Positions 58,920 through 64,000 of a DNA stretch of 64,000 nt are shown piece by piece; positions within the stretch are counted from its first letter, which is position 1, and every line of letters starts with the position of its first letter. Origin of the DNA: Citrus sinensis. Lineage: Eukaryota > Streptophyta > Magnoliopsida > Sapindales > Rutaceae. The translations under genes and the position numbers were made by a program. The stretch is taken from positions 28,115,001 through 28,179,000 of the forward strand of contig NC_068564.1 of NCBI RefSeq assembly GCF_022201045.2, written 5' to 3'. The notes beneath the pieces were generated by a model. It saw only the letters and a program-made list of their open reading frames with translations. It had not been told where the DNA came from and did no database searches.

Positions 58920-59341
58920 AAGGCGCCTAGGTTTCACTCTCCACCATGCTCTGATTGACCTAAAAACACTCACACTCCAAAAAAAAGGTTTTCTTCAACC
59001 TTAAACCCTAATTTACAGAGGGCTAGCCAGCTCTCTTTGCCATAAAAGCTTGAGTTTGCTAACTTGAGCATCGGAGTGTGAACGCCGGGGTACCCCGACT
59101 TCACCTTTAACCTCTATTTCATTGTTTTGCAGGCGTGGAGCCCATTTCGAATGACACCTCTCTTAGTTCTAAACCTTTCACCATTGTTACCACTCTCTCT
59201 CCTTTTCTCACCTCCCCCAAATCTTAGATACACCGCACCGCACACAATAAACTAGTGAGGTACCCCATCTCCCCCAAAAATATAAATTTATTGTTCTAGA
59301 CTGGTTTGACTTTTCCTACCCCAAAATCAGTTGAAAACAAT

Positions 59342-59359
59342 TGGCGCCGTCTGTGGGGA
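59342..59359 (+). promoter_or_regulatory. primer-binding site
   Basis: TGGCGCCGTCTGTGGGGA starts two bases after the LTR end. The TGGCGCC start is complementary to a tRNA 3' CCA end. The primer tRNA is not assigned here. Confidence 0.8.
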
Positions 59360-59417
59360 GACGCACAAAAAGTCTCCTCCACGGTTACCAAACTAGTTGT
59401 TGTGTGTACTCCATTAC

Positions 59418-60877
59418 ATGGCACCCGACGTACCTCCCGAAGGTTTAATGGGGGATCCTACAAGGATGAGAGATGACAGCAGCAATGAAGGTAGTGATCC
59501 CGCGAGAAGGGTAGCCTGCATCAGTAAGGGCAAGGGTGTCAAGCAATCGACAGGTGTTCGCCAAGAAGAAGAACCTATTTCGCACAAGCGTTTTGAGGAT
59601 CTTGCCCACGCAATATTTAGGGCGGTCGGATCTCGGGCACCCGAAAGTTCACTTCCACCAGTGACGCCAGAAGCTCCACCACCTCAAACGGACGACCAAT
59701 CTATGGCCAGAAGAGGGTACCCAAGGCCAGTAAGCCAAAGCCTAGGCCATCGGGTACCCGTTCTAAGTTTCAAACCGTGGGCTCCCGCGACGAGCGTTCC
59801 ACCGCCTCTTGCAATTCCCGCAGCAGCCAGGGTACGAGGCGTGCAAAGCGTACCCACGAGGATCTCCGTGAGAAGTTAAACGCCAAGAGGGCTTCTCAAA
59901 TGGCGGCGACATCATCGGGTACACCGAGGGTACCCCTCGAACTTGTGGAAAAGATGGAGAACCTGGAAGCCCAAGTGAAGCTCCTCTCCGAGAAGCAAAA
60001 CATCACAGCTGCACCAACGCCAATGACCTACCAATCGCCATTCACTATGGAGATTAGGACAGCAGCTCTCCCCGAGGCGTTCGCCATGCCTCATATATCC
60101 CAATACTCGGGTACCACTGATCCCTCGGAGCATGCTGAGCTATACCGTGACCAAATGCTTATTAAGGGTGTAGATGAGAGCGTCATGTGTAGGATGTTTA
60201 CACACACACTCACGGGCCCCACGAAGTCATGGTTTCGCTATTTGAAAGCGGGTAGCATATCTTCCTTACACCAATTGTTATCCGAATTTACTAAAGAGTT
60301 TTCCTATGCTTCCACTCAAGATAGGGTAGCCTCCAAACTTGCCTTTATCAAGCAAGGGGAAGCCGAGCCTTTGGCGGAGTATGTAAGTCGTTTACACCAA
60401 GAGGTGCTGCGAACCGGAGCATTTGAAAACCAATACACATTGACCCATTTTGAGAAAAATTTACGGTTGGACAAGTTATGGTGTTCTTTTCAAAAGAAGC
60501 GTCCACTTTCATATGGGGAAGCCCGCTCTCGGGCGTTGCAACAAGTGGAGATGGATGAAAAATACCAACTGAAGCGCCAAGAAGATAAGGCCGATGTTAC
60601 AAAGAACAAGGAGAAGCCTAAGAGGGTGGAGGCCCCAATACCACGGGTACCCCGAGCACAGAGCCCTCCACGGGCTGCCCTGCGGGGACGAGGGTATAAC
60701 CCTCAGGGTACCTCAAGGGTACCCCAACCTCCAATATCGCCACCACCGGATCAGCGAGAGCCACCACCGAGGCCTCGGTACGAATCTTACAACCCACTGA
60801 ATCGATCCCCAGAGCAGATCTTCTACCATATTCGGGATAGTGGCCTCCTCCGTCCACCTAAGCCAATGAAGAAGTAA
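59418..60877 (+). pseudogene. retrotransposon gag, frame-broken
   Basis: The first part is open from ATG at 59418 (MAPDVPPEGLMGDPTRM) to a stop ending at 59879. The capsid-coding part lies in another frame, open from at least 59777 to 60877 (THEDLREKLNAKRAS; then MLIKGVDESVMCRMFTHTL and WFRYLKAGSISSLHQLL). A frameshift therefore falls between about 59700 and 59879. The capsid part resembles the retrotransposon gag domain of plant gypsy elements. It ends with an in-frame TAA at 60875-60877, two codons before the next ATG of the same frame, so gag and pol are separated by a single stop. The linker is rich in proline and in GGTACC-encoded RVP, GTP and GYP pieces. Confidence 0.85.
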
Positions 60878-60883
60878 CCCAAC

Positions 60884-63800
60884 ATGAAGCGTAGTCTGAA
60901 GTATTGCGAGTTCCATGAGGACTTTGGTCATAGCACAGCCGAGTGCTTTACCTTGCGAGAGGAAATTGAATCTTTGATTCTCAGCGGGTACCTCAAAGAA
61001 TTTATTGCTGGCATGAGAGAAGCTCGAAAATCTGCGGAACAGGATAAAGGCAAGCGGGTAGCTGATGGCAGTCCCGAACGAGAGGTACCCCCTGGACACA
61101 AGAAAGGCGTGTATGTCCGAATGATCATGGGCGGACCGACTTTAGTGGGCCAATCTAGGAGGGCTATCAAAGGCTATGGTAGATCGTTGTCGATAACCAC
61201 CAATATGGGCAAAGAAGTCAACCTTAATGAATGGGATACACCGAAGGTACCCCGCCATCCCCCGCCTATCCTTTTTACAGAAAAAGATGCGGAGGGCATT
61301 TCGTACCCCCACGACGATGCCTTTGTAATTACGTTGAAGGTTGTCACTGGTAAGGTAGCAAGAACTCTCGTAGATACCGGCAGCTCCGTTGACATCATTT
61401 TCAAAAGCGCTTTGGATCAACTATTGATTGAGTCGCCAAAGATCACCCCATATGCTACGCCTCTTATTGGGTTTGCCGGAGATATGGTTATACCAAAAGG
61501 CATCATTACGCTCCCCGTTACACTTGGTAAGTTACCTCACCGTGTTGTTTATATGATTGATTTTCTTATTGTAGATTGCCTGGGTGCCTACAATATTATA
61601 TTGGGCAGGCCGTTTTTAGTAGCAACTAAAGCGGTGGTATCCATGCACTACCTCGCCATGAAAGTCCCGGCCGCCCAAGAAGTGATCACCATTAAAGGGG
61701 ACCAGCAATCGGCTCGTGGATGTTACTCCGTGGCCTCCAAAGTCACTTACCAAATAACTTCTGATTCGCCAACGAATGGGTACCCCAGTGGCAGCCAGCC
61801 TACACCTTATCCCTCAAGGAGAGCGCTCGCTAGACGACGGAGAGCGGTACTAAAAAAATCTCCCCAGGTAGCCCACCCACGAGAGCAGTTGGAATCCTCA
61901 CCAATGGGTGTAGAAGCAGTTACGGGGGATAGCTCGAGGGTACCCCATGGGGACCAAGTGAAGCCCAGGTGTGAAGTCGAGGCACCATTGGATCCCCGAA
62001 TATTGAAGGATGAAAAAAGGGGTACCCCAGTTGAAGATCTTATTTCAGTCTCGATTTGCACCACCGACCCAACAAAGACAGTGAAAGTAGGTTCCAACCT
62101 CTCGGAGGAACAAAGAGAGAAGCTCATCACCTTCCTACGTGCGCACCACGATGTATTCGCTTGGTCCCACTCGGATATGTTGGGTATCCCACCATCTCTC
62201 TCTTGTCACAAACTCAATGTCAGCTCGCATAATAAACCGGTCAAACAGAAGCGTCGCGCCTTCAACCAAGAGAGGTACGATGCAATTGAACAAGAGGTAG
62301 ACCTCCTATTAGCAGCAAAGTTTATTCGGGAAGCAGTGTACCCCGATTGGGTGTCCAATGTTGTTCTTGTCAAGAAATCAAATGGAAAGTGGCGCATGTG
62401 CGTGGACTTCACCGACTTGAACAAGTCTTGCCCCAAGGATAGCTTCCCGCTTCCTCGGGTGGACCAGCTGGTTGATGCAACGGCGGGGCATGAGATGCTT
62501 AGTTTTATGGACGCCTTCTCCGGTTACAACCAAATTCCGATGTATGAACCCGATCAAGAGAAAACGGCGTTCATCACCAACCGTGGGTTGTACTGTTATA
62601 AGGTTATGTCGTTCGGTTTGAAGAATGCCGGGGCTACCTATCAACGGCTGGTGAATAAAATTTTCAAGGAACAAATCGGGCGCACCATGGAGGTGTACAT
62701 AGACGATATGATCACCAAATCGGTGCATGCGGGGGAACACTTGGGGCACCTCAGAGATACCTTTACCGTTTTGAGAAAACACCATATGCGGCTTAACCCT
62801 GAAAAATGTGTGTTCGGGGTCACCTTGGGAAAATTTCTTGGGTTCATGGTACAACAGCGGGGGATTGAAGCCAACCCCGATAAAATTCGTGCGGTTCTTG
62901 ACATGAAATCGCCAAGCACCATCAAGGAGGTTCAAAGCTTGGCGGGCCGGGTAGCTGTTCTGAGTCGCTTTATCTCCAAGGCTACTGACCGGTGTAAGTC
63001 TTTTTTTCAAAGCTTTGAAGACCGGCAAGAAGCTCCAATGGACACCCGATTGCGAAGAGGCTTTCCAAGAGCTAAAGGGGTACCTTGTGAACGCTCCACT
63101 ACTTGCCAAACCTGAGCCGGGAGAGGTGCTTTTGTTGTATTTTGTTGTATCTGAGCATGCCACCAGCTCTGTGTTACTCCGAGAGGATGATAATGGGGTA
63201 CAACGACCTATTTACTACACTAGTAAGGCTATGGTTGATGCCGAAAAGAGGTACCCCACCTCTGAGAAGATCATTTTGGCATTGGTGGTCTCCGCACGGA
63301 AGCTCAGACCATATTTTCAGGCTCACACCATTGCGGTCGTCATCAACTTTCCCCTCTGACAAATCCTCCAAAAGTTAGACATGTCCGGAAGGCTTCTCCG
63401 ATGGTCCCTCGAATTAAGCGAGTTCGACATCATCTTCAAGCCTCATTTGGCGATTAAAGCACAGGCCATCGCTGATTTTATTGCGGAATTCGCCAATGAC
63501 TCAAGTGGTGAAGGTGATTTGAGATACTTGTTAGATACCCCACCCACCGATGAAGGGGGCAGGTCTGGGAAATATATGTAGACGGTTCCTCTAACTCACA
63601 CGGAAGTGGCGCAGGAGTTATTATAATCGACCCGAACAAGGTAAAAATATGCTACGCCCTGCAATTCAGATTCAAGGCTTCAAACAACGAAGCCGAGTAC
63701 GAGGCAATTATAGCGGGGTTGAGGATGTCGAAGGCTTTGAGAGCAAAAATGATACACGTCAAGAGTGACTCACAGTTGGTGGTAAGCCAGATTACCGCAC

Positions 63801-64000
63801 AATATCAAGCGAAAGAGGAAAACATGAAGGGGTACCTCGGAAAAACCAGAGAGTTGATGTCCCAATTTTGTGAGGTTAAGGTGGAAAGGGTACCCCGACT
63901 GGAGAACAGCGAAGCCGACACCCTGGCAAAAATGGCATCCCTTGGGGTAGTCCAATCATCTGGCCCCATCACAACAGAACACATACCCACACCCAGTGTT
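60884..64000 (+). pseudogene. retrotransposon pol (protease, RT, RNase H), frame-broken and cut by the window end
   Basis: The main frame 60884-63115 starts with a gag C-terminal knuckle-like motif (CEFHEDFGHSTAEC). An aspartic protease follows (LVDTGSSVDIIF, about residue 162). Then reverse transcriptase has KSNGKWRMCVDFTDLN, MDAFSGYNQIPM and the active site YIDDMI near residue 604. The frame is lost at a seven-T run (63001-63007). It continues in another phase from about 63015 and meets an in-frame TGA at 63357-63359. It runs on to 63581 and shifts again between about 63540 and 63566. From there RNase H is open to the window end and retains Asp, Glu, Asp and Asp in DGSSNSHG, NNEAEYEAI, KSDSQLVV and NSEADTLAK. 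At least three breaks make this copy defective. Confidence 0.9.

Larger units (their letters stand above)
58301..59339 (+). repeat. 5' LTR (start inferred)
   Basis: The 3' border is firm: ...TTGAAAACA followed two bases later by the PBS. The 5' border is inferred from TGTTTGAGAG at 58301, which pairs with the AAACA end to give TGTTT..AAACA, and cannot be checked because the 3' LTR is outside the window. It contains the GGTACC-rich array (58373-58560), a G-box and a TATA box. Confidence 0.55.
58301..64000 (+). mobile_element. Ty3/gypsy LTR retrotransposon, 5' portion
   Basis: Order seen: LTR, primer-binding site, gag, protease, reverse transcriptase, RNase H, then the window ends. Integrase and the 3' LTR would lie beyond. 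Domain order, the PBS-like ttggcgccgtctgtggggag and the gag zinc-knuckle-like CEFHEDFGHSTAEC fit the Tat-type non-chromovirus clade of plant gypsy elements. Several frame breaks show that this copy is not autonomous. The whole element is unusually rich in GGTACC. Confidence 0.9.

Noticed and set aside
62378-63163. 261-codon minus-strand frame opposite RT
   Set aside because: Antisense shadow of the conserved reverse transcriptase region.
1-64000. CRISPR array, operon or prokaryotic system
   Set aside because: The sequence is plant nuclear DNA with spliced genes; the tandem arrays lie in LTRs and have no spacer structure.

Overview
This is plant nuclear DNA, most likely from a woody eudicot. 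It has short AT-rich introns with GT..AG borders, long AT-rich intergenic stretches, and plant-only gene families (FRIGIDA-like, two-domain WRKY, PAT1-type GRAS, plant WNK kinase, plastid mTERF, F-box with DUF295-like body). It also carries plant transposons of nearly every class. The protein sequences feel Citrus-like to me, but that is an impression and not proven here. There are no rRNA or tRNA genes and no prokaryotic features.

Layout. 1-3.6 kb: AT-rich repeats, a TTA-flanked element and a small MITE. 3.7-5 kb: WNK11-like kinase (minus). 6.2-6.9 kb: decayed hAT copy. 8.7-11.7 kb: FRIGIDA-like gene. 13.7-18 kb: six-exon WRKY20-type gene. 19.2-20.6 kb: C2H2-like/PARP-fold family gene, followed tail-to-tail by a GRAS relic. 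22.4-25 kb: complete non-autonomous hAT and a probable copia solo LTR. 26-27.6 kb: dUTPase. 29.4-30.7 kb: intact retroelement accessory ORF. 31.8-33.3 kb: gypsy-type solo LTR with a perfect 5-bp target duplication. 33.5-34.9 kb: pseudogene copy of the 19.2 kb gene, tail-to-tail with an intact PAT1-type GRAS gene (35.8-37.4 kb). 38.5-44.9 kb: repeat-rich gap holding a tRNA-type SINE. 44.9-46.8 kb: F-box gene. 49.1-50.2 kb: four-exon gene for a small plastid zinc-ribbon protein, rebuilt here from short exons. 51.2-54.3 kb: MTERF9. 57.2-57.7 kb: pogo/Emigrant-like MITE. 58.3 kb to the end: 5' part of a broken Ty3/gypsy element (LTR, PBS, gag, PR, RT, RNase H).

The genes do not form a pathway; they are ordinary dispersed plant genes. 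Two things stand out. First, a pair of convergent genes (C2H2-like family plus GRAS) exists twice, about 14 kb apart, and each copy has lost the opposite partner. Second, the gypsy element at the right end carries the hexamer GGTACC (mostly GGTACCCC) about 27 times in 5.5 kb, in LTR, leader, gag and pol and in all three reading frames, while I see only about four in the other 58 kb. All gene models are read by eye from splice consensus and reading frame; no database search was run.
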